Shown: piece by piece, positions 23,388 to 34,169 of the stretch
Position numbering within the stretch: position 1 is the first letter of the stretch
How the letters are laid out: the number at the start of each line of letters is the position of its first letter
Notes under the pieces: model-generated
What the model was told of the DNA's origin: nothing
The model's input: the letters and a program-made list of their open reading frames with translations, nothing else
The model's database searches: none
Source of the DNA: Arion vulgaris
Lineage: Eukaryota > Mollusca > Gastropoda > Stylommatophora > Arionidae
Assembly: GCA_020796225.1 (NCBI GenBank)
Contig: CM036768.1
Coordinates: forward strand, 39,816,789-39,880,788
Reading direction: 5' to 3'
DNA: 64,000 bases
Translations under genes and position numbers: made by a program

Positions 23388-23800
23388 TACAGAATATGTG
23401 ATTGACGTGATGTTGATGGCTACATAATATGTGATTGACGTGATGTTGATGGCTACAGAATATGTGATTGACGTGATGTTGATGGCTACAGAATATGTGA
23501 TTGACGTATGTTGATGCTACAGAATATGTGATTGACGTGATGTTGATAGCTACAGAATATGTGATTGACGTGATGTTGATGGCTACAGAATATGTGATTG
23601 ACGTGATGTTATGGCTACAGAATATGTGATTGCTAATGTGATTGACGTGATGTTGATGGCTACAGAATATGTGATTGACGTGATGTTGATGGCTACAATA
23701 TGTGATAGCAATGATTGACGTGATGTTGTGCTACAGAATATGGATTGACTGATGTTGATGGCTACAGAATATGTGATCGCTAATGTGACTAGCGTGATGT
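23388..23800. repeat. Tandem array, 33-bp unit, about 12 copies
   Basis: The unit CTACAGAATATGTGATTGAC continues GTGATGTTGATGG. It starts about 145 bp after the donor of exon 1, so it is intronic. The later copies carry small deletions and partial duplications. Confidence 0.9.
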
Positions 23801-23959
23801 TTGATGATCACATCACTCATCGGGATAGATAAAAAATACGGATCTAACTAAAATAGTATTCTAAATATTACAACATGTAAAATGCTTCAATAGATTGTAT
23901 CTGGAGGTCTGCGCGCGGAATGGGTGGACAGCATTAGGAGATCAAATCTCAAGACACTG

Positions 23960-24180
23960 ACTTGACTGTACCACAGCCAACTCTAACTGAGCCTGATAAC
24001 TGACGGGAAACCCCTGATCTAATTTCAGTTGGGAGCTGGAATATATATATGTTTGATAGAACACTGCAAGCTTATTTTTGAAATTTTACTTAAATCTGTG
24101 AGTCTGGTTATTTATTGATGAAAAATACTAATAATATTGATATTCCTTATTATTAAACTTACCTTGTTGCATAATATAAC
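23960..24180. repeat. Dispersed repeat DR2, copy 1
   Basis: Shares the block TTATTTATTGATGAAAA and following AT-rich sequence (ACTAATAATATTGATATT), plus upstream TTTCAGTTGGGA-like sequence, with 40080-40330 on the same strand. Class unknown. Confidence 0.45.
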
Positions 24181-24239
24181 TTTGATTTAGCATTTTTTGT
24201 TGATTTTAAAATGAATTCGTCTATATACAGCATTACTGG

Positions 24240-24760
24240 AGTGCACATGTAATTGTATGTATGTCTGTTCCCATTGTTTCAAGATATCTGGACATCCTAC
24301 GGACTTGAAATTTGACAGTAGGGTAACTTTCATAGGTGGGAAGATGTAAAAATTATAAAATCGGACTATTGGTTCGTCTCTATATCTAAATTCCAAATTA
24401 ACGAAATGGGTACGCAAACTTTAAAACCGGTAACGGAGAAGCCCTGTTTTCAGTTGCTGGTCACATGTTTAATCGATAAATGACAAGTATTATTATAACG
24501 TATTTTAACACATTTTGTAACATACGCGCGTGTCTTAATTCATAAGTGCACATTCTACCATGCGGTAGACCATGTGTTCGATTCACGCTCGGGCCAAATA
24601 TTTTTATCTTTTCAAAATGTATTATTATTAAATAAAGCACATATGGCCACTGGAAAAATTCAAATAATTTATAATCTGAATAAATTCAATTTGCTAATTG
24701 TTATTTTAGCCGTTTTTGAAGGGGCGGTGCATGTTTCTTTAATATGCTCAGTCTCACACT
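24240..24760 (+). repeat. Dispersed repeat DR1, copy 1 (with tRNA-like segment)
   Basis: This stretch aligns over roughly 500 bp with the reverse complement of 37340-37860. The best-conserved part (about 24284-24400) can be read on one strand as D-I-W-T-S-Y-G-L-E and W-E-D-V-K-I-I-K, with in-frame stops in this copy. On the other strand it reads F-Y-N-F-Y-I-F-P and F-K-S-V-G-C-P-D-I, open in both copies. Around 24545-24600 there is a B-box-like GTTCGATTCAC, as in tRNA-derived SINEs, aligned with a similar tRNA-like block in the other copy. The element class is unknown. The coding strand, if any, cannot be decided from two copies. Confidence 0.55.
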
Positions 24761-25391
24761 GTTTGGGACTTACAAATTTCGGAAATTGTACAATTTCGTA
24801 GATCTATCGAAACTAATGAAGTTAGAGATATACAGTTGGAGAATGATAAGAAAAGACACATGTAGGCCAGAAACATGTAAACAGAGGGGGAAAAATTAGT
24901 TATTAGGCTTGTCTACAAGCGTCGGATGAGTGTAAAGGTGATTGATGAGGAAACTAAAGAGGAACGACTTTGAAGATCAGCAGAAAAGAATAACAAATAT
25001 AACTTTAAAAGTGTTGAAATATTACAACTAGATTGTTGAAACTAAATACCCCGTGCCAAGAACGAGTAGTATAGTATATTCATTTATATGGCTATATTTA
25101 AGACAGTTACTAGTTATTGCGAATGAGATCGGAGCACCTATGGACATGTCCGCAGTGAAATCAAGATATTCCAAACTGAAAGTGATAACAAATTATTTGT
25201 CTGTTATATAACTGAGTAGCTTGCATGACTGGATGTTAATATTTTGAGTAGATCTGCTTTAATTGATATAGGGTTAGTGTAGATCTTTCATTAGGAGAAT
25301 TAAAAGACAGATAGGAGGTATACGCATAAATTATAGAACGAGAGATGGACAACATACTCTTGTTACTCATATATAATTGATTGTATTTCAG

Positions 25392-25469
25392 ATGATCAAA
25401 TGAGCAGCACACCTCACGCTGTACCTTATTCCCCCAGTAACAGTGAAGGACGATTATCTATTGGAAATG
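25392..25469 (+). CDS. Internal exon 2 of the same gene (78 bp, phase 1-1)
   Basis: The acceptor is TTGTATTTCAG and the donor is G|GTGAGT. In phase 1 the exon encodes 26 residues starting D-D-Q-M-S-S-T-P-H-A, with Y-S-P-S-N-S in the middle and S-I-G-N at the end. Its length of 78 bp keeps the frame. The D-D start, the T/S-P-H-A-(V/P) stretch and the Y-S-P motif recur in the next exon (D-D-T-S, Y-S-P-H-A-P), so the two look like diverged duplicates. The upstream intron is 2,149 bp and the downstream one 1,025 bp. The product is not identified. It is Ser/Pro-rich with no Cys and no hydrophobic segment, which I read as intracellular or disordered sequence. Confidence 0.72.
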
Positions 25470-25509
25470 GTGAGTAGCTTTGAAGCGTTAGTTTTTAACG
25501 AGCGTCTGT

Positions 25510-25865
25510 AGATTAAGCGATAGGGAGCTCGATCACAACCCAAGCCAACCTGGTTCAAATTCCGCGGAAGACAGTTCTGAAGCAAATTCGCTTCCGTGGG
25601 ATTTTTACAAAAGGTAAAAATAGACCTCACCGCTCAGAAAAAAAAATTCATTGCATATCCTTTACAGGACTTTACGAATCAACCCCAGCTTTTAACGCTG
25701 TTTGTGATTTTTCTAGGCATTATTGCGTCCAGTAGTTTGCCATTGCCACCGCTCAGAAAGCAATGGAAACTACTGAACGTATAATTGGTGCATAGAAAAT
25801 TAACGACACGTTTACTGTGGTTGATGGCTACGCCTTGTAAAGGATATGTCACGATTTTCATTCAT
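25510..25865 (+). mobile_element. SINE C copy containing an inverted SINE C piece
   Basis: The outer element matches the 9840 copy (GGGAGCTCGATCACAACCC, GGTTCAAATTCC, CAAATTCGCTTCCGTGGG) and ends GTCACGATTTTCATTCATT. Between about 25640 and 25755 lies a reverse-oriented SINE C segment (CATATCCTTTACAGGAC, CCAGTAGTTTGCCATTGCC). The result can fold back on the flanking 25755-25855 part. Confidence 0.7.
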
Positions 25866-26494
25866 TAGACATACTACAAATGACGTGTGTGCGATTGGAT
25901 AGCTAGCTACACACACACACACTCGATTCAAGGCTGTACACAAGATAGGATTATTTGTCATCCCTGCTGGCGTTGTGGATCAGAGATCTTCAGCACTTTC
26001 TCTCTCCCAAGCATTGACGATCCAGGAAGTTGTTGATAATATTTCATGCCATGCTGTCAGCATCTACTCTCTCAGACTCTTTCATTCTCAATTTCTCTTC
26101 CCAACAATTTCCCTCGATATCACAACCTGTCTGCTTCTCCTTCCCCACAAAGTGATGACTAACTTTAGATGTTTATCATACCACTGCGGACATGACGGCA
26201 GATCACCTACTGCAAGACTGCACCCTGCTAGCAGATTGTATGAATGAGTTGTTGAATGGACTATAGATAGTTAACTAAATGGCATAAACATAAGTCATAA
26301 ACAACGTTTTTGATGACATGAACTAGACGACAGCACATGTTATGAAGGTCTATGATGGATTTCACTAGTTATAAGAGGTGAGAAATCTCTTACCAAGTAT
26401 CGATTAACTTGATTACTGGCTGTGTGTATCAATGATAACTATACATATGTCAATATAAGATGATACGTCATAGTTGGTATCTATTGTTTTCCAG

Positions 26495-26563
26495 ACGATA
26501 CTTCCTTGCAGTACTCCCCACATGCCCCCACCAGTGGAGAGTCTCGGGTCTCTAACACACGTG
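26495..26563 (+). CDS. Internal exon 3 of the same gene (69 bp, phase 1-1)
   Basis: The acceptor is TTGTTTTCCAG and the donor is G|GTGAGT. Phase 1 gives 23 open residues: D-D-T-S-L-Q-Y-S-P-H-A-P-T-S-G-E, ending R-V-S-N-T-R. The exon is frame-neutral. Y-S-P-H-A-P matches the P-H-A-V-P-Y-S-P region of exon 2 in content and partly in order. Both donors are G|GTGAGTAG, which also supports a common origin. Three consecutive small phase-1 exons are a known route to splice variants with tails of different length; whether that happens here cannot be seen from DNA. No further exon with these hallmarks is obvious until about 62.6 kb. Confidence 0.7.
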
Positions 26564-26728
26564 GTGAGTAGTACATGTATCTCTTTGTTATGAATTTATA
26601 TGCCCTCCATCTGTATGTACATTTTGTATGAGTATCTACGTTCTCCTAACACCCATTATATCAGCGAGATGCCTTAGTCTGGCTTAGATAGTACTCATAC
26701 CAGTGTTACGTCTGCTTCCAGCAAGCAC

Positions 26729-27050
26729 TATCACATTGTCCCTGGCAAACTGTTCTCAGTTCGGTGTATTCATCATGTGAAAAATGAAAATCGTGGCATA
26801 TCCCAAAGGACGTAGCCATCAACCACAGTAAACAAGTCGTTGATTTTCTAGGCACCACTTATACGTTCAGTAGTTTGCCATTGCTTTCTGAACGGTGAGG
26901 TCTATTTTTACCTTTTGTAAAAATCCCACGGACATCATGTACAAATATTTAAAGTCTTGTGTACAGTTATTATCACATTGTCCCTAGCAAACTGTTCTCA
27001 GTTCGGTGTATTCATCATGTACAAATATTTAAAGTCTTGTGTACAGATAT
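26729..27050. repeat. Local duplication of about 80 bp, one copy split by SINE C
   Basis: CACATTGTCCCT(G/A)GCAAAC to GTATTCATCATGT and ACAAATATTTAAAGTCTTG are each present twice. The first copy is interrupted by the SINE at 26779-26932 and the second (26970-27050) is intact. Confidence 0.8.
26779..26932 (-). mobile_element. SINE C, 5'-truncated, with 8-bp duplication
   Basis: Reverse-oriented SINE C 3' part (AATGAAAATCGTGGCATATC to TTTTGTAAAAATCCCACGGA). CATCATGT occurs at 26771-26778 and again at 26933-26940. It is inserted in one copy of a local tandem duplication. Confidence 0.75.
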
Positions 27051-27152
27051 ACATGTAGCCAAACTTGATACTTCTGACATTTCATTTACCGGAACCATAC
27101 TCTCTGTACAAAGTATCATTAAGGATCCGACTGTCCTCCACCCGGCACACTA

Positions 27153-27330
27153 CTAATACTGCTACTGCTACCACCACTACTACTACTACTACCACTACTA
27201 CTACTTCTACCACTACTACTGCTACCACTACTACTGCTACCACTACTACTGCTACCACTACTACTGCTACCGCTACTACTGCTACTACTACTACTGCTAC
27301 TACTACTTCTACTACCACTACCACTAATTG
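27153..27330. repeat. Imperfect (ACT/GCT/ACC) trinucleotide tract
   Basis: Mixed CTACTACTGCTACCACTACT repeats. They create poly-Thr/Ala and poly-Val ORFs on the two strands that I do not consider genes. Confidence 0.9.
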
Positions 27331-27359
27331 GAGTTCCTTTATGCTTGACATCTAATAAT

Positions 27360-28130
27360 TATTCATGTATCATACAATTATTGATCAATTTGATTAGCAC
27401 CCTGCCTTCCCTGAATAGGTAAGTATACATAGTACTGACGTCATTATGTGTGCATAACATGAACAACAGCGGAACTGCTTAGACATCTTGATCGACCTCT
27501 CACCGACCTAGATTACGTGAAGGGGTGGGAATGGAGATTACAATTTGGGCGAGCATCATGACCTATTATCAGACGTCATTAGAAGTGTGATGTACACATA
27601 GTAACTATCCATTTATAAAATACTCGTTAGTGAAATACTCGTAACTGCTTTATCCGTTAGGGAATGAGTAAAAACAGTTACTTCACAGGTACTAGTTAAA
27701 TGACCACTATTCGTTCTGTACAGCTAAATCACATTTTCTTAAATTTACATGTCTATACAATCTCCACGTCCAGTTTCACCAAGGTCTTCCCTATCTCGTT
27801 TTTTCCCCCAAATCGATCCTTCTTATTTTTGATTATGCGGAGACGTTTTCTGTGATATCGATTATGCATGACCGCAATTGACACTCATTTATTTTGCATC
27901 TGTACAAGTAGCCGCTACATGAACACTGTTACAACTATTTACTTTGTTAATATTCGATACATGACCGGTATCCGTTGTTACATTAAATCCCTCGTTTATC
28001 ATCAATGTGCCCTCACCATTCATACAACCTTTACTCCCGACTTCTGATGTGCTTGTTATTGAGATCTCTCCAAGTCAAGGATCAAGTAACCTGTAACCCA
28101 ACTGCGTACAACGAATATGTTTCTAGTCCA
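27360..28130. other. Presumed intron sequence
   Basis: A GTAAGT at 27419 has no open frame before it. No other feature is seen. Confidence 0.4.
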
Positions 28131-28245
28131 AGTTGGTATCGAACCCAAGTTGGTATCGAACCCCGGGCACATGGTTACTAGCTAATCGTGTTATCAACTT
28201 GGCTATCGACACCCACACTCTGATGTTCAGTTTCTAATTTGATTG
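28130..28245 (-). mobile_element. tRNA-like SINE head
   Basis: The minus strand reads GATAGCCAAGTTGATAACAC (A box) and GGGGTTCGATACCAACTTGG (B box) about 40 bp apart. AAGTTGGTATCGAAC is duplicated on the plus strand at 28130-28160. Confidence 0.5.
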
Positions 28246-28330
28246 TGATAAAAGTTAGCTGTACCAATGTCAACTGCATAGACAAATGGTATGTCGTGTG
28301 ATGTATAACAGAACAATATGGTGTTGTTTA

Positions 28331-28463
28331 ATTATAGTACATTAATTGTCATTATCTGTTCTCTCATTCACTAATTTATAGTACATTAATTGTCATTATC
28401 TGTTCTCTCATTCACTAATTTATAGTACATTAATTGTCATTATCTGTTCTCTCATTCACTAAT
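28331..28463. repeat. Tandem array, 44-bp unit, 3 copies
   Basis: The unit starts TTTATAGTACATTAATTGTC and ends CTCATTCACTAA, with near-perfect identity. Confidence 0.9.
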
Positions 28464-29214
28464 CAAGTGTGTCTTCTCTTGTCTCTATATACAACACCAC
28501 CCACACACACACATCCATGAACAGACGTGTACATGCTGTTTATATCCTCATATCGTCTTGTTTTTCTTGTACGGTTGTGCTGTCCAAGCTAAGTTAAAGG
28601 GGGCTGGAGATGATGACCCTCTTATGCGCTTCATATATATATATATAGGTGTTCAGGGGCTGTTTTATTCCAGCACTTGCATGGCCGTTCTCTTCCCTTT
28701 TTTATCGTTACCTGTTTTGGTATACTATTTGAAGATATTCGTTTTATATGACATAACCATTTGATCTGTTTCACTTGGATGAATTGTTTTGCTTCTGTTG
28801 CACGCATTTTGGAGCTACTTTTTCGTTTCTGGTTTGCTCTTCTCTTGATACATTGATTTTTCTGCTTGATCTCATTTCTGTACTTGCAATTTGGTGTGTG
28901 TGGTTGTTATCATCATTCATGCCTGACACTAGTATCACAGCATTTGAAGAAAGATTGTCTTATATAGTACTCAGTTTATACAGGGTGTTCAACTTAAAAG
29001 CAGCCCATGAATGGAGCTAATCTGGCATATATGTATGGAAATGAGAAGGTTCAGTTATGACGTAGTATAGGTCAAGGTTGTGTGATGGTGTGTAATTGTA
29101 GTGCGGGAATGGACGATGAACAAATATGACGTAGGACAAGCTAGTCAGAACCGGTTTAAATAGTAAATAGACGGAGATGCAAGGTACCTGCATTATTTAT
29201 CACTGGGCTTGCTG
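28464..29214. other. Presumed intron sequence
   Basis: Contains a short TA tract near 28635 and two Leu/Phe-rich ORFs on the + strand that I consider chance. Confidence 0.35.
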
Positions 29215-29390
29215 TATAACAGGGGTTTTTAATCCAAAGGATTAACAATTGCATAAAGCACGAACTCTGTAGCTCCGACAATAATTCTAGGAGTTTGTGG
29301 GGAAAATTCACTCTTGATTCGAACACACGGCTTTCAGATCGTAAGACAGGGGCGTAACCACTTAACGCATAGTCTCCCAACTCTCTCTCC
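29215..29390 (-). mobile_element. SINE T2 copy
   Basis: The minus strand has A box ATGCGTTAAGTGGTTACGCC and B box TGTTCGAATCA, then GGAGCTACAGAGTTCGTGC and a 3' end TTTGGATTAAAAACCCCTG. It is colinear with the T2 copy at 50.65-50.87 kb. Confidence 0.7.
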
Positions 29391-29989
29391 AGTTTATATT
29401 ATAATGATATAAATAGATGTCTATGGTAAGTCATTAAGAGAATTCATCATTGTTACATTGAAAGACATCACTGAGATAGATAGAAGCAATCATGGACACA
29501 ATAACTAAACAGACAAACATATCTCTAGTAGAGATCAAAAGATCTGGCTTTACACAAGAATGATAAATATCCCATGTACTGCTAGAATGAATAATTTTGA
29601 TATAGATCATTGTGCAGAGAAAACTTATCATCATCAACCTCTGAAGACGGGGTAAGGCTGGCCTGAATGTCGAGAGGATACTAGCGATACGGAAAGCAAA
29701 CCTTCACGAAAATCAGTCAGGACTCCATGATTGGACCTCATAGCCGGGAGAACGTAGCAAATGACATAGTGAGACAGTTATGATTGTTGGTACATATAAT
29801 GAGAGAGAGAATTATTCTTGCAAGACAGATTACATCAAAGCTAAGGAAAGCTCTCTCAGAACACAACAACGTGTGGGCTCGTCAATGAGGAATAGAATCA
29901 TTTCTTTTTCCTGATCGCTTTCATATGCTCAGTAGTCTACACTTATGAGATGAGTTGTACCTCTATGTAGCTACATTATAGACCAAATA

Positions 29990-30640
29990 GAAGCAGCTGT
30001 ACATATGGAATATTCACATTAAGTCAACTGTCAGAAAAAAGCAATTGAACATGACGCGACCTGTCAAGCTGAATTTATACACCAGGAAGAAAGCTTTTCA
30101 TAGAGTCGACATGAATATGATATGGGATTGCATAAGATAATATGGAATCAGCAAATATATCAGCAAAATTTGCAAAAGTTGATACACTTCAAGACAATGC
30201 TACATAAGAACAAAGCAACGTCAACAAATTTTATAATGAAATCAGGCTTACGACAAGGATGTGTGCTCTCTCTCTCTCTCTCTGCACTACTTTTTAAACA
30301 AATAACATATATTGATAACAGAACGAGGAAGTGGTGAAGAAGAGAATAATAGTTGAGAATTGATATTTGCTTGATAGCAGGAAGCGAAGAATCTCTCCAG
30401 AAACATCTTTGTTAATGCCAAGGGTGAAGAATATAATATGAAAGTCATCACTGACAAGACAGAGACAATGGTGATACGTAGACAGACAGAAACCCTTTCA
30501 ATAAAATTAAAGAAAACAAGACAGCACACAAAGTTCAAATACCTAAGGGCAATGACGGAAAACCCGATAAAATGGATGGGGTTAAGAGAGGACGACAGAA
30601 AGTTCTGCACAGTCTCCTAGCTTCATGGTACGGAAGATTG
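29990..30640 (+). mobile_element. Decayed LINE reverse-transcriptase segment
   Basis: A K-K-A-F-H-R-V-D-like palm start near 30080 (frame shifted) leads to D-M-G-L-H-K-I-I-W-N and M-K-S-G-L-R-Q-G-C-V-L-S, the conserved RT region. After a deletion it continues M-K-V-I-T-D-K-T-E-T-M-V-I-R-R-Q-T-E and H-T-K-F-K-Y-L-R-A-M-T. The catalytic YADD block is missing between them. Inactive. Confidence 0.75.
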
Positions 30641-31989
30641 TCAACATCCGAACTGATAGTCAGTACTCATGGCATGTTTGGGTGAATATCCATGATCGTC
30701 CACACCGGCCGGCATGGCACATGATAGTACTGTAACTGACACGCACGCACACACACGAGAGAAAGTTGGCTTGAGAATGGCTATTCTGCTTGTTCTTCAA
30801 ATGTGTAACTTTCTTATCATCTTTGTTATCTCTTATCTTCCCCGTTGTGTCTGTAAGATAACAGAAACATCCATCCACACATATCCCCACCAAAGTAATC
30901 TCAGTATTTAGATTCCTAGCACATGGCGTATCCATTCCGAGCATTGCTTGTCCTCGGACAAAGCCAAGATACGACGGTCACTGACCCCCCCCAACCTCAT
31001 TATGCTAGACCCGCCGTAGAATCCCATTACATCCATTGTGTTGTGTATTATTGGCTAGTATTGGCGCTCCGAGGACGAGTCACAGCGCCAACATCTGGGA
31101 TCGCCATGTTTCATCTCGCGACAGTGGGACGCTAAGGCAACCTGCTTGCTATCACAGCTTGCGTATACGTCACACGTCTGCTATAGCCTTTTGTATAGTT
31201 ATTTATATTACTCATTCACTGTGCATTCATCAGTGGTTCTGAACTTGTGTGCGGGAAGAAACTGTGTAGGAGGTGCCCTGTAGCTAGTGACAATGTAAGC
31301 TAGATCAAATTGAGTTCATATGGTATCGTCTGAAGTATAAGGACTTCGATTCTGACCATGTTTACAGATTAAATTTATCAACAAATTGCTGCATTATTTT
31401 ATTGTCGGTTACCATGACGACAATCTATTTGTAAATTTGTTGACGCCCGTATCTTGTGAGTTATTATAAACAGACGACTGAATAACGGAGAGAAAAAAAG
31501 CACATACAGACATACGTATATGAATAAAGTAGAATTATATATGATTATAAATGTGCCGAATCGATGTTTCGGTGAAAAGGTCCTTATCAAGATAGGAGCA
31601 AAACTGATCTTTATTATGTTGTGTTTGCCAAAGATGCTTCCTGGTCCTCCTCCAGTTCTGGATGTACGTTCATGCCGTTTTCAGCTAGATAAAAAAACAA
31701 TGGCTGAAATTTTACATAATCGTCTCCCTACATTGTGACAGTCTTTCTATTCAGCGTCCTTGGAGAGCAATTCTGTCTGTAATCTATTAATTTCCGTGAC
31801 TATCTTCCGGTCACTATGACTGCTAGACAAGCCATGTAATTGTGTTTCCTGCTAGAGGAGGTTGGATGTCAAATGTCTAGGTAGCCTAGGTCAGTAAGAA
31901 GCAGGCTCAAGAATTAATCTTTAACACAGAACCTCCTACTCTAGAGTCAAAACAAAATAATGATTTGACATTCTCAGACGAAAGACAAG
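30641..31989. other. Apparently single-copy sequence
   Basis: No mobile element is recognised. Slightly GC-richer around 30950-31140 (CCCCCCCAACC, GGCGCTCCGAGGACGAG). No convincing exon. Confidence 0.35.
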
Positions 31990-32110
31990 GAAACAGATGT
32001 GAAAACGGTTACCAACACACCTAGAAGACTTATTTAGCAGATAGTAATAATATGAAATCAGTTTACCAACACACCTAGAAGACTTATATAGCAGATACTA
32101 ATAATATGAA
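31990..32110. repeat. Direct duplication, about 55 bp x 2
   Basis: ACCAACACACCTAGAAGACT and TAATAATATGAAATCAG are present twice in tandem with single-base differences. Confidence 0.85.
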
Positions 32111-32496
32111 ATCAGCAACAATTCTCAAACTCGGAAGTCTAGAACAAAATCAGTTCCTCTCTGACAGAATAGCCATCATTCCTGGCACTGAGAGAAATTC
32201 AAGTCAGATTGAATCATAAAGAAGAGCCATAACGTTGAAATATGTCGAAAAACACTATCCTATTAATATCAGAATAACTAATATAATATAAAATCTTGGC
32301 CAGGATCTCCAAATAATTGCACATAGAAAAGATTGTAAATAGCAACAGGTAAATTCTCTAGCAACGTTATCAATTGAATGGGATAAATTGAAAACTGCAG
32401 CAGAATCTAATCAAATGAGAAACAGTTTCTTCCAGTATCATTTTCAGCATTCATATTTTGATATGTGTGTCCAATGTGCTTGTCTATTTTCTCGTA

Positions 32497-32756
32497 CTTC
32501 TTCTTCAAACGCTCCATTCGACCACTTGTTAAACCACTCGTTGTGATTTGTATGTGATCCGAGCCTAAGAACGATTATGCGTTGTGCTAGTTATGCGCCT
32601 ACCAGCACGTCCAATTTCTGCGACGCCGCTTTATTTTATTACTATTGTAGCTTCCCTAAACCCCCACCTCAGTCACCTCTTACGGCATGTCTTGTAGGTC
32701 GCAGTGTTACTATTCTTTGCTCCCCGTGAGGACTACGGCGACACATGGGCGTTATC
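32497..32756 (-). mobile_element. SINE A copy
   Basis: Reverse blocks of the whole family A body: AAACGCTCCATTCGACCACT, GTATGTGATCCGAGCCTAAG, GCACGTCCAATTTCTGCGAC, CACCTCTTACGGCATGTC and ACTATTCTTTGCTCCCCGTG. Confidence 0.75.
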
Positions 32757-32777
32757 TCTTCATTCTTAATATTTCTC

Positions 32778-32935
32778 CTTGGCTGAAATCGGATGCACAT
32801 GTCCTAAACGTGTAGAAGTCTATGTGTTTAGGGGCCTACAAACCAATGTGCAACGTATACACGTTCTTGGCAAAGATCAAACATATCACAAAAAGTGATT
32901 AAAATTGGTGGTAAAGAACGAACGCAAAGAAGAAG
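32778..32935 (+). mobile_element. SINE B, 5'-truncated, with 10-bp target duplication
   Basis: Starts CTTGGCTGAAATCGGATGCA, continues GTGTTTAGGGGCCTACAAAC and ACGTTCTTGGCAAAGATC, ends CGCAAAGAAGAAG. AATATTTCTC is repeated perfectly at 32768-32777 and 32936-32945. It is very similar to 38431-38679. Confidence 0.85.
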
Positions 32936-33369
32936 AATATTTCTCAGAAATTTTTGTGTTTTTCACAAATCGTCATTAAACCCACATGTGAAAGGTTTCA
33001 GTTTTTTCTTGTATCTCATTTCATATATTTATATTTACATTGTTCAAGTCGAACTGGATGCCTGAGAGGCAGAGTGAGAGGTGTGTTTAATCAGCGAGCC
33101 ACAGGAACCATCAGTATGCATACTCTTCGATATCTGTTGGGGGAACTGAGCACCTATGGGTCTGCCCGGAGTGCAATGACGTCAGTTTAGTAACCAATAA
33201 CTATGTTTACATTGATCTGAGTGTTCAAATGATGTAGCAGTAACCACAAGATCTGCTCTATAAGAGAAGGAACAGAGATGAGAACAAATGCTTCTCTTCT
33301 GCTACAGCTTGATAATATTGAAGTCAGTTGCTTATTCTATATAACAAACTAGGACAATTCAATATTTCC

Positions 33370-33595
33370 GACACATTCAGTGACATGAGTGACTGGAGAA
33401 GATAATTCTAGAAAGAACGGGGCATGTAAGAAGAACGAGAGGAAGACGTAGACGACGTTGGGTGCATGCTGTCATTGACGAGCTGAAAATGACTGCTGCT
33501 GACGCTGTGTATCTTGCACAGAATAGAGTTTTTCAGGGCTGCTGTCATTGTAGCCAAGTTCCAGAAGGGACAAGCTACTTGATGATGATGTTGAA
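33370..33595 (+). mobile_element. LINE 3' fragment
   Basis: The plus strand encodes R-T-G-H-V-R-R-T-R-G-R-R-R-R-R-W-V, D-E-L-K-M-T-A-A-D-A and L-A-Q-N-R-V-F, ending in a TTGATGATGATG tail. 5'-truncated. Confidence 0.75.
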
Positions 33596-33711
33596 CCACC
33601 CATAAACCTACATCTAAGTAGGAACATAAAATTAGGGAATGGTTAAACGTGGTAGTGCATCTTGACTAAAATATCCCGTGTTCGGCCGATTGGTCAAACT
33701 TTTTTTTTAAA

Positions 33712-34135
33712 ATGTTTGTGAGGACATACAATCAAGAACTTGCACATGCGTGGCAACGACTTTGGGAGGACATACAATCAAGAACTTGCACATGCGTGGC
33801 GACGACTTTGGTAGGACATGCAATCAAGAACTTACACATGCGTGGCGACGACTTTGGTAGGACATGCAATCAAGAACTTGCACATGCGTGGCAACGACTT
33901 TGGTAGGACATGCAATCAAGAACTTACATATGGCACACTTTGGAGGACATACAATCAGAACTGACTGCGGCAACACTTTGGGAGGACATACAATCAAGAA
34001 CTTGCACATGCGTGGCGACGACTTTGGGAGGACATACAATCAAGAACTTGCACATGCGTGGCGACGACTTTGGGAGGACATACAATCAGAACTTGCATGC
34101 GTGGCGACGACTTTGGAGGACATACAATCAAGAAC
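33712..34135. repeat. Tandem array, about 46-bp unit, about 9 copies
   Basis: The unit begins AGGACATACAATCAAGAACT and continues TGCACATGCGTGGCGACGAC, TTTGGG. Two copies are shortened around 33930-33975. Confidence 0.9.
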
Positions 34136-34169
34136 TTGACTGGCTGACTTCTGTGAGGAATCCTCGACC

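Noticed and set aside
27048..27156. Coding exon ending H-P-A-H-Y
   Set aside because: Open and somewhat protein-like, but the acceptor lies in a duplicated 80-bp unit and the frame ends at the microsatellite.
27065..27355. Poly-Thr and poly-Val ORFs
   Set aside because: Produced by a trinucleotide microsatellite, with different homopolymers on the two strands.
29392..29424. 33-bp exon before GTAAGTCATT
   Set aside because: Good splice-site strings, but it is AT-rich with stops in two frames and directly follows SINE T2.
31973..32002. Fourth phase-1 exon starting A-C-G-A-A-A
   Set aside because: The acceptor and phase fit, but the only donor would be GTTACC and the segment runs into a local duplication.
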